Shown here: piece after piece, positions 23,665 through 36,479 of the stretch | How the letters are laid out: the number at the start of each line of letters is the position of its first letter | How positions within the stretch are numbered: the first letter of the stretch is position 1 | DNA from: Paragonimus westermani | Lineage: Eukaryota; Platyhelminthes; Trematoda; Plagiorchiida; Troglotrematidae | Reading direction: 5' to 3' | DNA length: 64,000 nucleotides | Assembly (NCBI GenBank): GCA_008508345.1 | Contig: QNGE01000280.1 | Span: forward strand, 188,662-252,661 | Notes under the pieces: model-generated | What the model saw: only the letters and a program-made list of their open reading frames with translations | Told to the model about the DNA's origin: nothing | Databases searched by the model: none | Position numbers and translations under genes: made by a program

Positions 23665-25380
23665 AGTGACGGTTAAGTGACCGAGATCTACTTAGTGTGT
23701 TGATAACACTATCCTTCTTCTGTCCACGTCTATCTTATGCTTTTTGACTGCTCTCTATAACCACCTTCAGACAGTTTGCCTGGGTCTCCCTTATTCAGTC
23801 AGTTGTCCCCCACAGTTGTTCTTTCATCGTAACCAAGAACCTGAGAGAGGTCGCGGGTCACCGGCATTAGCTTTGATCCTGCCCATCAATCCAAGTGTAC
23901 TATGGTTACTGAAGGTGACTCCAATTCTCGCTCCTCTCGTCATTCACCTTCTGGTATCCAAAATATCGCCTGCGTAGCCCAAATGAAGACTTGATCAGGA
24001 ATGTTCTCGTCACTCATTTGATAGTGAACTGTGTTCTGGATACCACTTAACATGTTGAAGCTGTTGGAGGAAAGTTTTTCGTCTCCATTTGATGCAGCAC
24101 CTTGGGGTCGTCGGAACCCGTCGCCGCAAAGAACTGGACATCAACCAGCTACTGACTTCAAGTTCCGTGATTCAAATCGAGCGGAACTATTTGGACACTG
24201 TTAAAGTCCCTGAATTGATTGTTTTGAGTGATCGGCTGACGACCATAAACGAAAGTTTGACACCCCGCAATGTCTTCCTTCCGTTTTGGTGACTTCAGTC
24301 TGCCTGTTGGATTTTATTTCCTTCGTAACTGTTGCAATGTTCAACACCAGATCCAGCGGTGACAGTAGTTCGTGAGGCTTTAGCCTATGGGATCGTTTCG
24401 CGTTCCTCATGCCGGTTTAAGGCGATGTGAAGTGTCAGAATCTCCCTCAGTGATACCATTTCAAGTACACTGGCCTCATATTGGAGCAGTACATCCTGCT
24501 AACCACTTCAAGTGTCTTATTCGTCTAAATGAGCTGCCTGCTGGGAATTACACAGGGTACGCCTGCCTACGTATCCGACACGATAATAGTTATGGATGTA
24601 CCTACAGGCAATTTTTCTGACAGCCACTGCACAGCCCACGTCGTTGTAGGTTCTGCATAAATATCCTCTTTGGGGCAGGCGTTGGAGGATACTCGCCGCG
24701 TATTGCCGGACGTGAGAACAGAGCCAACCTCCCTCAACGAGTATGCAGCTATCGTTCGTCACGGACTGGCAGGAGGATAAAGGAGTGACGCGCTTCAAGT
24801 ACAACTATTGAAAGTTGCATAAACCTCGTAGACTAGGCTGTCTGCGAGAGAACCATTAATATTATGATGACATCGCACTGCTACATAGTCCTCGAGCGAC
24901 CAGGTGTGGTCAGCTTTGCACGCGCTCTTCCGCTTCGACCTCAAAAGATTGATCACAGCGAACCGACCGCGCCCTAAGTCTTCTAAAACGCCGTTTGGCC
25001 TACTCGTCAAGCCAACCGTTGAGGTGAGCGCTGAGGAAGTGTTCGATTAAACATCTACACACTCTAACGTGAAGGGCGTCTCACTTTGGGATTCTTAACA
25101 AGAATGAGGTGAACGCCATGATGTGGTCAAAATTACGGCACACCACGGCGAACCCTAAGCTACAGATGAAGTCTGGTGTCACGGTTGCCTTCCAAGTAAG
25201 TTTAACTTCTACCTCCCTGGCAGCCTCGACAGTGCATCAACTCCAGAGTCCTTTGCAGCCAGCCATCCACAAAACTACAAGTATGAGGCATAAATGACCT
25301 GAACAATGGAACCAGCCTGTTTTCATCCTTCACGTCTTAAAATCACACCCATCATTAAACTGGTTATGGAATGCGTATAA
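23665..25380. other. unassigned stretch
   Basis: Includes the probable 3' untranslated end of the LINE fragment. Minus frames at 24517-24804 and 24795-25010 look mildly protein-like, but I do not recognise them. Confidence 0.35.
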
Positions 25381-25384
25381 TTAC

Positions 25385-25650
25385 GGCGTATTTCTCAGCG
25401 CACCTCTGAGAAACACGCTGAGGTGGGCTCAATCACTGCATATAATGTGATGGGCTGCACATAGGTAACCACGTAGCATATAGGTACGCTAATTATGAAA
25501 CTGAACCAAACAAAAAGATGCAGGATCCCCATCTTATGAAAAAACACTTGACGCGCGTGCTTCTTAGGTCCTCACGTTTCCAAAAAAATGGATAGGTAAA
25601 AGAGCCACGTTGTTGAACAAACTTGCACCTCAAGAGGTGATAACTGACCT
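25385..25650. repeat. diverged LTR-like fragment related to the Mag-type LTR
   Basis: The first 60 bases (GGCGTATTTCTCAGCGC...) resemble the segment that follows the (TAA)n run in the LTR at 21566-21640: a TATTTCTC block, a CTGAGAAACAC-type block and a CAATCACTGCA-type block in the same order. Further on, ACAAAA..ATGAA and TTAGGTC blocks also recur in order. It could be a solo LTR of a related family or a shared older repeat. Weak beyond the first 60 bases. Confidence 0.4.
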
Positions 25651-25654
25651 AGTC

Positions 25655-28035
25655 GCCAAAGTCGTGTAAGCAAAATGTTCCCGGGGTGGCAAAAATTAAA
25701 ATTCGAGGGACTTCGGCATTATCTGGAGGGAAAATGTGTGGAAACCTTCGTTGGAAGGAGGGAAGACAGGTAGTCCCAGATGGTTGCAGGAAAATGAGCG
25801 GATGTCTGTACCGGACTTGATTAATTGCTCAAAAAGGGTGAAATGTTGCTGATCTCACGAATCTTACAACCGATAATGTAGTTTGGGTGTGTGGACGTTC
25901 GGGAACGTTTCATCTCGTTAGATAAATTTATGAAATCAACAGTGGAACACAAATTCATGTGACAAGTGGGAGGATATAAGTTCATGTGAGCCATGACGTG
26001 CGGGAGATTGACCAATCAGGGAATTACTCACTATAGGCAAGTCCGTCCAATAAGGAGCAGAAGCATCAGGGGGACAAAACGAGCGCTGCAGAAGTGTACT
26101 GCAAAGTCGGGTCTGTTCAGACAACTGATTTTCATTTGGCACATAGGCAACCTCCACAAAAGTGGAGGTAAATGTGAAAACATGCGTCAAAGGAATGCAT
26201 ACGCTCCATAAAGTAAGGAAGTGTTAAACACACTACTGCTTGAAATCTGTTAGCCATTTGACCATTCGACTTGGGCAAGTACGGAAGAGATCAACAGGGG
26301 ATCCTAGTTTTTTTCTGGAGAAGAGCAGACTGTGAGTCTCTATAAGTAGGGTTGATCTCGGGGGAGATAAAATGACGTATGTTGGGCCCGACATGAACAA
26401 CGTTAGATTATTCAAGCTCGCTGTTTCAAACACAAAACTTCGGATATAGGGTAATCACACGGAATCCCAGGAAGCTCACAGGACGACTGGCCGTTCTCTG
26501 AGCGCCCAATTACAGTCTCATTAGAGAGAATTAACTGATTCGGTTCGTACGCAGCGTACAATTATTACGCAATATGTTACACCGGGTTGGTGCTTGTACC
26601 GTCATGGTAGCCATAAATGCGATGGAATTCGTTAATTTCCAGTTTTGTTTACGTGATCATCATCGGATGTAGCAAAGCGGTTTGATTTTTGAACTTTTCG
26701 AGCGGCTGGACGGTCCATGCTTTGGTGTTTGCTGCCTCCGTTATCTACTTTAGTGCAGAATTAGGGTTGAAGGAGGTCTCACACGGGATTGTGATGAGTT
26801 AGATAGGTTTGACGATTAAATACGAGCACTTTTTGTATTTTCCATCATACCCACATGGTTACTTGGGGATAATGTGTGGTGTTGTAGGAATGGGTTTCGA
26901 TGAACTGCTGTTGATTACTGGAGTTGTAGTGGATCATGTGCACGAATAAGCGCACAATTGTGTACTCTTTCCGCAAGTTAGTTTTCGGGTGTTCAGTGGA
27001 ATCCTTGTGAATTCTGTACTCATTAGTGCACTCGCGAATCTTGTGCAACTTCAGAATGGTATATACAGGTCACCCGATGCGAACTAACAACTGGTCATAA
27101 CATTACCAGAATGCCTAGAAAAAATACCATATGACCGCTGTTCCACTCTTGCTCTATCTGCGTTATTTATGGAGCCACGGAGTTTCAAAAACACCCATGA
27201 AACCTGTAGTAGTATGGCTCGAGTTTCACTTTTATAGAACTCCAGGAAGCCACGTGCAAGTCACATTATATAAATTGGCAACGGGCTGTAGCCCCTATTG
27301 AAATATTCCATCTCGATTATTCACGGAGCCATGCCGCTTCGAACTCATCCTCATAACCTAGTCTTCTATGTAGTCTATAGGTTAAGTATTCAATGGCCAG
27401 ACAAGGTGTTCGAAAGGGGTAGAATTTGCCTCACAAGTGGTGGAACCAAAACTACGGCAAAGAAGAATATCCGTAATCATTCGATTACCATTTCACACGT
27501 TTTAGTATAAATATATTTTCACGATAGCTGCTGTACGTTTTGCGTGGAACTTCCTTCCGTCAATTCACGTTTATTTAGTGCACGGCGCACTAATTCGTTT
27601 CTCCCAGGCACAAATTTACCAGATGAGAAAAAAGGCCGTTGAGAGTGGGAATCGAATATTTATCCGATGAAATATATAGGAAGTCTCTTATAACGGTATA
27701 AATGCCACCGACACACAAGTGAGCTACGGAGGCTAGAGATCGGCCGCTGACCAGCGAATAACCAGGAAATGCGTGTGGTTCGGGTTCGCGCCATACGGCC
27801 ACAAGGCATGCGTGAAAACGGTCAGAGAGAGTACATCATGCAAGCTTTTTCAGTAGGTCGTGTACAGTATGCAACCATGAGCTTTGAAACTATATTGCAC
27901 ATCACACCGCAGGCAGACCACTAAAATCGGCAGGTGGGTGCGTTAAGTCGGGAGATTGTTATGCTGGTGGTAGCGTACAGATTAACCACTTATATGTGTG
28001 GAATTGAAAAGCGCTGCACCAACTATGCTACACGG
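25655..28035. other. unassigned stretch
   Basis: No supported feature. Small frames on both strands (25821-27802) have no motif I know. The 3' LTR of CsRn1-like copy C should lie near the right end if it survives, but I found no matching LTR pair. Confidence 0.35.
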
Positions 28036-28039
28036 AAAT

Positions 28040-29125
28040 TTTGAATTACTGCTTTATGAGCGACCAAAATGTTATTGGCTATAACTCTCGTGGGACACTC
28101 GCTGGGCGCGCATGAGACACTCATGGTGCGGTCTTGTTGGTTGCGCTGGTCCGGGCTGTGGATTTTCAGGAAGGGCCTCACCGGCGTTGACAAGAGCGAG
28201 AACGAACTCACAAGTGTAAATTGGAATGCTTTTTTTAATGTTCGGTGTTTGACATGATAAACTCAGGTTGGATTTGGGCCACGATTGACTTCGACTTTGT
28301 AGAAAAGTGGTGGCATCAGAATTAGTTTGGCCGCCGTTCAACTTGTAGAACATCTCACCAGGAAAGCATGGCATTGTGTCGTAAACTGATTTTGCGTTCG
28401 TATAACACGGTTTGTCGGATTCCCGACATGGCGAGGAGTAAGTGATCGGTCAAGCGCAGAGGGTCTGGTTGGACGTTTGAAACGGTATTCAGTTGAGACT
28501 GAAAGCGTTTCATTAGACCATTTGCCGCCGGTTGATATACAGCGGTTTAGATGCGGTCAACCCCGATTAACCGGGTGATGTCTTCGAAATCGTTTGCCTT
28601 TATCAACGTTTACAGTCTTTGGACCACCACAATTTGAAATCCACCCTTCCACGAACGCTCGTTCAACTGTCCTGATATTCGTGTTGGGAAGGGGTATTGC
28701 CACTGGCCATCTGGTGGAGCAGTCAACATATGTTAAGACACGCCGACGGCCTTTTGAATACAGCAACGGCCCTACTATGCCAACATGAACATGACTGAAA
28801 CGGGCGTCGAGGTTTGCGAATGTGCCGGCGGCCGTCAAGGTACGCCGGTGGACTTTGTTGCGTTGAAAATGAACGAAGGTTCTCGCTCACTATCTTATAT
28901 CTCTATGTATGCTGCACCATACAACTCTGTCCGAAATCCACCTGTCGGTAGCAGGAATGCCTGATGGGACATGTGGTGAAGACTGCTGAAAACAGATCGC
29001 CTGAAGTTTATTGGCATGAACGGACGATGTCCGGCTGTTGCGATGTCACGCATGATTGTGACTTCGTAATTGGCTAAAGGCAACTCCCGAAGTTTGAGCA
29101 AAGAAGATCTGCCGCGCTTCAGCAA
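28040..29125 (-). pseudogene. integrase of copy C
   Basis: Blocks in order: zinc region near 29125-28895, then VHVGIVGPLLYSKGRRRVLTYVD with the first catalytic Asp and STRWPVAIPLP near 28790-28720. VNVDKGKRF, the second Asp, is near 28600. After a single frame change at about 28590 comes VYQPAANGLMKRFQSQL near 28530, where the family has NGLVERF, so the catalytic Glu is Lys. DHLLLAMSGIRQTV and a C-terminal part (PGEMFYKLNG..., CEFVLALVNAGEALPENP) run to about 28072. The 100-aa frame 28072-28374 is the integrase tail. Confidence 0.8.
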
Positions 29126-29248
29126 CTCTGGATCGTTGTCGTGTTTTCGTGATAATTCCTCAAAGTTGACGGTGTCAGTTCACTGTAGGCTACTTGAGGT
29201 AACTCTGGATAATGCATCGACAGCAATGCCTCTACCTCCAGCGGTGTA

Positions 29249-30600
29249 TTAAGCGCATTCTGTAAACTGAAAGGTGCAATCCAACTGTTGCATTCCGCTC
29301 GGAGAATAGCGATCGGGCTTCGGAAGAATACTTGGCTCGTGATCTATGAGTACGGCAAAACGCCCGCCTCCCAATACGTGACGAAAATGCTTAATGTCGA
29401 GGAAGGTAGCCACTGACTCACGGTAGAAGATATCGTAACATGTTTGCACCTGTTAAAGCTTCCGGAAGGAAAACAACGAATGTTGGACACGCCCGTTCAC
29501 AGTATGTTGCAGAACCGCAAGCACAGCTAACTGGGTTGTATCAGTTTGTAAAATGATAGCCGAACCTTCGTCTTTACGCACGTATATCGAGCTGGTCCTC
29601 TGAGGCAGTGCGGTGTTAGCTGGGGACGTTAGAGAAAAGTTTTCGCGATTGCTCTTCAACAAATCTGCGAACAGTACCAGATGAAACGAGAGCAATCATC
29701 AACGGTACCCAAAGGCCGACGTGGTTATTCCGGGATTGTGGTGGCGAAAAACTCTTGAGAATGGCTGTCCATTCTGGTGGTGACTAGATGTGCCAGAAGA
29801 TTAATGGAGTCCACGCAAAAGATACATTTCATTGGGTTTGGAGTTGTGCCGTATTGATCAGAACGTCCAAAAAGTTCACGGATGCGTGAGATTTGTTGGT
29901 ATGCTCCCTCGCTCACCACCAGGACGTCGTCGATTTTGGCCAACTCGGAGGACTTGGTCCATGAACCCCTGAAGTGTCTGAGGTGCAGTTCGCAAACCAT
30001 GTGGCATACCGAAAAAATCATACAGATCGAATGGGTCAGTGATGGCCATCTTTGTTAAGCCTTCTGGGGCTACGAAGGTCCGATGGTATGCTCGACCAAT
30101 ATCAAGCTCCGGGAAGATGATCACACCGTCCAGAAAGACGAAAACTCGCGCTTGTGGGGAACTGCTTACTTGCCAGGGACGGTGGTGTCTTTTAAGGCGC
30201 GATAATCACCACACAGACACCAGTCGCTGGATGACGTTTTAGGTATCATGTGGGAGGATGAGGCCCATGGATTGCTGGAGGGCTGAAAAATACTGAGTCA
30301 TAAGAGGTATTCTTGTTCAGTTCTGACGACTTTTAGTTTCTCTGGTGGCAACCGCTATCACTGCAGCTAGTCCTTTGATGGTAATACGATGAAAAACGTC
30401 GTGTTCCTTTAGTGACAGTGAGCTTGATTGATCGATCGGGCGTAAGGACTGTTGGAGCACATTTGTGAAAATATTGTTTGGTTAGGCCAAACATAATCCC
30501 ATTTGATTAATCGACGAATTATTCTTATGTGCACATAAAGTCGTTGTGCTGTGCAGTAGCTACCGAATCCATGCACTCACAACAAGTCCAATGAGATGAA
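29249..30600 (-). pseudogene. RT and RNase H of copy C
   Basis: The RT N-terminus reads RLPPEKLKVV, SSNPWASSSHMIPK and CGDYRALKDTTVP (30360-30150). The palm follows with FPELDIGRAYHRTFVAPEG (motif A), FDLYDFFGMPHGLRTAPQT (motif B) and KIDDVLVVSEGAYQQ (motif C region) between 30124 and 29880. RNase H pieces are TDTTQLAVLAVLQHTVNG near 29540 and VLIDHEPSI near 29345, where the family has TDHKPL. Frames shift at least three times. It would copy element RNA to DNA in cytoplasmic particles when intact. Confidence 0.82.
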
Positions 30601-30617
30601 AAATTCAGTGCCAATAG

Positions 30618-30924
30618 TTAGGTACTGTACATTTGCAACCGTATATGTCCAATGGGGTTGCCGGCAGGGTGCCAAGAATGAAGGTGTATCTTGTTTTCGT
30701 AGGTATCCATGGAACCGCGCTTAGCGGTCTCCAGAATATACGACACTGGTTTGAGTTTGTTCGCTACCAGCGGGTGGAATAACACTAACCTTAGCACCAT
30801 TATCAGCTAGGAAATTTAGGGATTTCGGAAGGTTTAGTACAAAAACAGGTGATATGTGCACGGACCAATGATAGCCGTCATCATCACTGTCTGGCTTTGT
30901 CGTTCTCCGTTTGAATTCGGGCAC
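30618..30924 (-). pseudogene. protease of copy C
   Basis: The frame 30924-30721 reads LNFLADNGAKVSVIPP, where the retropepsin active site should be DTGA, so the site has Asn for Thr. The frame 30800-30618 (PVSYILETAKRGSMDTYENK) is the second half in another frame. It sits between gag and RT as expected. Confidence 0.7.
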
Positions 30925-30969
30925 TCCATGGTGAAAGGCCTGGATTCAACAATCAGTAGGAGTTTCCAA

Positions 30970-32130
30970 CCGACAATGGTGATAACGAACACTTATCAGA
31001 TTGTCTTAGGCATGGCCAGCTTCGTGAAGGAGACTTTGGTCGCACTATTGGCAACTTATTTGTTAGCACTTTTTGAAAGTGGCTAACTTGCAAACATTCT
31101 TCCGGAGGTTTTCGCGGCTACAAGACGCCCGCAGCTAAATTACATGCTGAGCAGCGTAACACTGACCAGCGTGGTTGGCCAACTCTGCTAACTCAGTTAA
31201 CGACATGCTATCATCCCTCATTGATGTTTAGCTGCCACATAACCATGGAGAAAAAACAAATCATGCACAGAAAGACGAAAGAAGAATGAGAGGAAGGGAT
31301 TTAGCCATTTAAAACAAACTCGCCCGTATTCAGACATCCAAAATCAAGGTTCCTGCATCGTGCAGTCAAACAACCGAGCTGTAAGCGAAAGTAAGGCATC
31401 ATCAGCAAGACAGCCTCCTTACGGCTGTTAGTGCCACGTGTCATTAAACGCATTCCCTTCACAGACAGTTCGGCCAAACAACGGCAACATTCATGCCACT
31501 GAACCCGATTAGCCATCATATCATCTGACACCTCCAGCCACTCATTCTGGGCGTAACTACGAGCAGTCTGAGGGACGAATGCAATTCATAGTGGACGACT
31601 CCTCCGTGATCAATTTCATTTCTCTGTCACGTCATCGTCTGTCCACCTTGCGCCTTGCGCCGATCTGCGGCATTGTGGATAAAGATTATTCGACGTAACA
31701 GATTATCAGCCGGCACTTGTAGTAAATAATCAGGGCACCCAAGTCCAAGCAAATGTAAGAATTAAGCAGAAGAATTCTCTTGGTAACCACTATGAAATAC
31801 CTGCTTTCTACCTTCTTCGTGGCTTAATCGTTGAATCAACCTGACGCGAACACTTGAACGCATACGTTGGTGGTCAAATGCCTGAAGACGACTTACGTCA
31901 CTCATGCTGTCTTCTTGGTCCGCCGCCGTATAATAATGCAGTCCTTACTGTCGTCTTATATACTCGATCTTCGAGCATCGAAGAGGTACCTCTGTCGCCA
32001 GAAACGACAGAGTTGGTCAAATACCACCCTAACCTTGAGGACACCCACTTCTTTTACATTATTCACACCTACACTGCCGCCGCTCGTGCGCTTTTCCATA
32101 TGCACAAACCGGTCAACAACCTCTACGATT
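30970..32130 (-). pseudogene. gag of copy C, heavily decayed
   Basis: Scattered gag blocks on the minus strand. CRFWRQRYLFDARRSSIQDD near 31990 fits the family start, where an F-W-x-x-x-P...W-F-x-Q-x-E segment is usual. SMSLTELAELANHAGQCY near 31190 fits the family's TPLQKLAELAD block. A partial zinc box (CDQSLLHEAGHA) is near 31030. A 76-aa frame at 31531-31301 is not assigned. Low certainty for exact limits. Confidence 0.5.
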
Positions 32131-32239
32131 TCGTTAACTAATATTTAGTATATCTAGCTGAAGTAATCTTGAAAAAGCACGGCATTTTACGGCTGAAGAG
32201 CGCATTCCGAGGCACTTAACACAAAGCAAATAGCATCTA

Positions 32240-34130
32240 ACATTGTTTGAGTTGCCTAAAAATTGCCAAACGGCGACGCCTTGTTTTCGGCACAATAGAG
32301 GTGAGTCCGTCTTTTACAAGACAGAAGATACCAGCCGGCGTCTTTCGGTTGCTGAGTGAGGCTATTCAATATTTTTCATCAGCAAAATTACTCGAACGTC
32401 AAGTAAACAGCCCCGACGTACGCCGCTCCTGGGGATGAATCAACCATACGGTTTACCGTAAACCCTAACCCAGACTAATGTACGGGAATAAAGCGCTGGA
32501 AATATATCCACATAACTGCACCCCTGTGTTTGAGCGGATCCGCAAGTTTTGATCGATCCACCGAATCGAACGCACATTCGTAATCGAGAAATGTGCCAGT
32601 CTCCGGTCGGCGGTACAAGTGAAGCTGTTCCAAAATTTGGCGGGGTGTAAAAGTTTGATCTATACATCCCAGCTCAGGGCTAAACCCTGCATGTTCTTTC
32701 CTAGTGTTTGCTTCCCGAGTTGCTGTGGGTTGACGAAGTATACTGGATGCCAGAACCCTACCAATGATTGAGGCCAACCTAAGTCCTCCATGGTTTTCAC
32801 AGGAGCCCGTGATAACTTTCTTGAATTTGGGGAAAATTATTGAGTGGTCTCAGCAGGGACGAATGGTCTTTCTCTTCCACACAAGTTGAAACAACTGAGT
32901 CAAATACTCTACTAACACCTCCTCACTTCCTGTGAAAAGTGGTGGTGCGAGATCATCTTGACCAGCAGCCCTGCTGAGTTTGAGAGCCGAATTACAACTG
33001 CAGACCTCAGTCTCAGTGAGCAGTTCAAAATCTGTGGACGAGGGTGCTGAACTACAAGTTTGTCGTGACAACACCATAGAAGCAGCCGACCGGCTGAATT
33101 ACCGTTCTGACTCCATGGACTTACTATGAACTAGTGTTTCATCTGTCTTGCTGGTAGCTTAAGTGACATGCGGCCGCCCGGGGCCTCTCACGCAAATTGG
33201 CTTGAAGCGTGTGCCTATAATCCCTGAAGCAAAAGCAGTCTCCATTTCTATAACTCACCCCATTAGCCGAGCATCAGGATTAGCTTTTGAGAAACATTTT
33301 AGTTTCCTATGGATATCTCTCCTGAACATTTCGGTGAATTTCTGGAAGGACTGCTCCATCTCGCTTTCAACAACTCCAGGTTTTTCTAATGGATCCGCTA
33401 TTTATTTGGCCATCGAACCTCCGTGCCACACGCTATGGCGCCTGCTCCACGAATAGTTTGTGAGATTGCGGTCCAACAGTTATTGGGATCATCGGACTGA
33501 GGATCACCTAGCCGGGGTTTCTTAGTTTGTTCAATACTTATGCTTTAACGACGGTATAGCCGGTTTCTCGACAGCTAGCAATTGTTGTCGATGGGTCGTT
33601 CAGCCGCAGGAATGAGTAGGAAACAAAAACTTACCAACGCACAAACTAAACTCAGGTATGTGCTTCAACAAGAACGCCAGTCCCAAGTGGAGCTCCGCCA
33701 CCTACAACCAGCAGCTACGTGGTTCACCTGTAACCAAGCCTGATTCGGAGAAGCAGGGCACCAAGTACAATGATGTGCACGATGCCTGAAACCAGTGCTG
33801 GCGAAAAATAGCCTATACTCTGCTTGCACCAGTAAAAATCGGTTAACACTATCTGGGCGATATGATGCTATCTCAAACCTGCCACCTAAACGAGACTCAG
33901 GCTCATCAATGCTATCGACCTGGGCGTTTATATTTTCTACCAGAATAACCATATATTAACCGCGTATAGACCGAATGAGAAAAGTCTGATCCGAGTAGAG
34001 GACAGCCTTGACAACGACATCACTACAATCAGCTGGAGTATGAGCAGACGGAATGGAAGGCTTTCCACAGCTTTTCTGTCCAAGGCTTGCCTTAGTAGAA
34101 CATGCCAAGCGAGAAGTGTAACATGCAGTA
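32240..34130 (-). pseudogene. RTE-type LINE remnant with endonuclease and RT
   Basis: Right to left. The endonuclease frame 33952-33665 has VENINAQVD (family GDMNAQVG), LGGRFEIAS, LFFASTGFRH and AGCRWRSS. The linker is near 33330-33200 (MEQSFQKF, IEMETAFASGIIGTRFK, GRPHVT). RT begins with LKLSRAAGQDDLAPPLF near 32970 and continues through ASIIGRVLAS, GFSPELGCIDQTFTPRQI and motif A FLDYECAFDSV near 32590. It then runs YVDIFPALYSRT...YGKPYG, RSGVRRGCLL near 32410 and HLYCAEN near 32300, where the family has LEYADD. Several stops and frameshifts. Sister to the RTE copy at 2.1-3.4 kb. The plus frame at 33163-33456 is its antisense shadow. The outermost left and right limits are approximate. Confidence 0.8.
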
Positions 34131-34319
34131 GCTAAACCAAAATAGCCAGGTTTCTTCGCAAGAACTGTGGATGCAAAACTGCCCGAGTATGCACAGGAGC
34201 TATTATCCTTTTCACCCTCACTTGACCCATCGGCTTTGGCCGGCGTATACGTTCCCGGAGCACGGCACTGCCGCCATCAGTTGGGCAGATAGTTACCTCC
34301 AACGGTCCTGCGGAGAACT

Positions 34320-34640
34320 TGTCTACGAAGAACGCCAAAATAGCAGCCCTGCGCGAAATGCTTGAATGTCGTGGAAACAACCCTCTGGATCCAAGCGCCG
34401 AGATAGCTCATTTGCGACGTGAGTTGGTGGATCTTCGTGTCAGCATTTGTCGTACTAGGTCTCCACCCTGAATTCTATCTACGAATGCCCATTCGCCACC
34501 CGGAATAAAGACCAGCGATCTTTGCTGGTACCACGAGAAGTAAGGTGACAACGCTAGATGATGCCGATCCCCATGTAGCTGTCGTGGCAACAGCAGCAGC
34601 CCAGCGTGCCTTAACGACGACAGCCGCCCGCCAGTCAAAT
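34320..34640 (+). pseudogene. gag C-terminal part of copy D
   Basis: A coiled-coil-like stretch (AEIAHLRRELVDLRVSI near 34400) is followed by the zinc box at 34523-34576 reading C-W-Y-H, nine positions, C-x-x-x-C, that is C-X2-H-X9-C-X3-C with two stops inside. This box type, not the usual CCHC, is a hallmark of the CsRn1 lineage. SCRGNSSSPACLN follows as in related elements. Confidence 0.7.
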
Positions 34641-34665
34641 AACAGTCGCCTTTTTCCCAAAGGTT

Positions 34666-36300
34666 TTGACCTCCGGAGTGCACTTCTTGATCGATACAAG
34701 AAAGGAGGTTAGTGTCACCCCAAATCCGGCGGCAAGTGCACGGTTAGAATCTGGCACTAAGCTCCGGGCTGCAAGTAGTACGCCCAACAGAACCTTCGGC
34801 CGTCGAATGTTGGATTTAAATCCCGGTCACCGACGTGATCTTTGCTGGGTTTTCTCTGTAGCTGGTATTCCTTTCCTTATAACTGGCATCCGTTTCCTCC
34901 AACATTTTGATTTGCTGGTCGATGAACGTCGATCGCATCTGACTGATACCTTAACACAACTCAGGGTTGAGATTAGGCTGTCGCACACGGCTGTGGTCAA
35001 TCCAATGCTTGCCAGTCCCGTAGTTTGCGAGCCTCATGGGAAAATCCAAACCGACTTCCTTCAACTGGTCCTCATTGGTAACGAACTGCCGGCCGTAACG
35101 AAGGAAGTTGCACGTTACATATTTGCATGGGAGCCACCAGTTCGAAGTCACCCGCACCACTTTGCTTCCGATGAGCTGAAAACTGCCCAAGCCGAATTTG
35201 AGCGTATGTTCCACCTCAACATTATTCCTCCGTCCAGTATTTCATGGGCTTGACCGTTGCACATGGTGCTTGAGCACTGAACGATGCAACCACTTCCGAT
35301 AGGCATCCAGTCCGGCTGATTCAGCGGACCTGTTGGAAAGTAGGTGTTCACCACTATCAATCTAGTAAGCGCTTATAACAGGATTCATGCTGCCGAAAAT
35401 CGTTCGGACTCCGGACATTTACGCGACGTTGCTTAGACTCTCCAACGTTTTATTCACTACGTGTGTCCTGGACTGGACGAATTTTATCCGTACTTGAATG
35501 GGGTCTTGACCACCAGATCATTGCAGAAATAACATTGCGCGCACTTTTGATTATTATTCGCCCGTTTTGCGTATCATGGGATAACCACGCACCCTACCAA
35601 ATGCTCGTTCAGGATGCCCCGCGTAACCTTTCCACGTCACATTTTATCCAGGGGCGAGGTCGAACTTCTCTCTGATAAAGAGGCAGATCAAAGAACTCCG
35701 CCATTCCGACGGCAAACATTTCGATAATAAGCTTTCTATCGCCGTTTCATTCCTAGTTTGGCTAATTTGGCGCAATCGCTCCTGACCTACTCAGAAGTAG
35801 AGCACCCCCAATCTTATTCACAGCCGCTGCGAAAGGGCCTTCATTTATTTGAAAACAGCTGTCACCAATACCATAGACGTCGCATCATTGTCTGTCGCTG
35901 CTTCGGCGCCAAATGTGAATGTATCAGACGTGGCTGTAGAAGCAGTCCTGCAGCTGGGCGACGTCCGGTGCCCCTTAACCTTGTGCTCCGAACGTTCAAA
36001 ACCGAATGGGCCGCGGTTCAGAGATTTCAGGAGGAAAACTTTAGTGGTATATCTCGGTATCCACTAATTTCGACCTGTCCCAGTGAGCAGAGACTGTACC
36101 GTCTTCACAGACGGCAACACAGGCGCTACCACACGCTCGACACTCGACAACCCACATGTATTCCCCAGGAAGACCTGACATCTGGATTAGGTTGCTCAGT
36201 TTTCGACCGATACCCATCACATTCCAGGTACTGCAAACCCAATCGCCGATGCTCCCTAGCACATCAATGATACAACGAGCACAGCAGACAGCTCAGTCGA
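34666..36300 (+). pseudogene. protease, RT and RNase H of copy D
   Basis: The 195-aa frame 34666-35253 opens with GVHFLIDTRKEVSV, where the protease should read DTGAEVSV. It continues with the typical spacer (SGTKLRAASSTPNRTFGRR, IRFLQHFDLLVDERR) and ends in HHFASDELKTAQAEFERMF and IIPPSSISWA, the RT start. RT palm residues follow in changing frames: TINLVSAYNRIHAAE near 35355, TLQRFIHYV near 35440 and HPTKCSFRM near 35590. Then comes FYRRFIPSLANLAQ near 35740 and RNase H as NVSDVAVEAVLQLGDV near 35915 and TLVVYLGI near 36035. The YxDD motif is lost. Confidence 0.75.
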
Positions 36301-36479
36301 TCTGGCGGCGATTGTAGCCGCACAGGACAACGATCCGGAGATGGAAAAACTTCGCCAGTCCAGTTTCCTTGAGCCAGAGAATGTTTACGTGAATCCATAC
36401 CGGGGTATGATTCTTTGACACCCCACAATGCATCCCCTGCACGGTTATTTCGTTGGCTCTACGCTGCCAAACTTTTGAC

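Larger units (their letters stand above)
28040..32130 (-). mobile_element. CsRn1-like Ty3/gypsy element, copy C
   Basis: A minus-strand gag-pol remnant in standard order. Right to left it runs gag (32130-30970), protease (30924-30618), RT and RNase H (30600-29249), zinc region (29125-28895) and integrase (28838-28040). The wording of its blocks (RLPPEKLKVV..., DRYSPSGMQQLD, PAANGLMKRFQSQLN, LPGE-like end) is that of the CsRn1 lineage of trematodes and cestodes. Many frame changes. No LTRs were identified on either side. Confidence 0.82.

Noticed and set aside
27720..27800. A tRNA-like stretch around GTGGTTCGGGTTCGCGCC
   Set aside because: It is only a partial B box, with no convincing A box and no cloverleaf pairing.
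28557..28838. A CsRn1-like LTR near either end of copy C
   Set aside because: I looked for the copy A LTR start, end and polypurine pattern at 27.5-28.0 and 32.1-32.3 kb and found no match.
33163..33456. A 97-aa plus-strand frame
   Set aside because: The minus strand reads as the linker of an RTE LINE (METAFASG, GRPHVT), so the plus frame is not a gene.
33665..33952. A gag-like impression from the minus-strand frame (FLLVQAEYRLFF)
   Set aside because: Reading on, NINAQVD, LGGRF and STGFRH match the RTE endonuclease in the right order and position, so it was reassigned.
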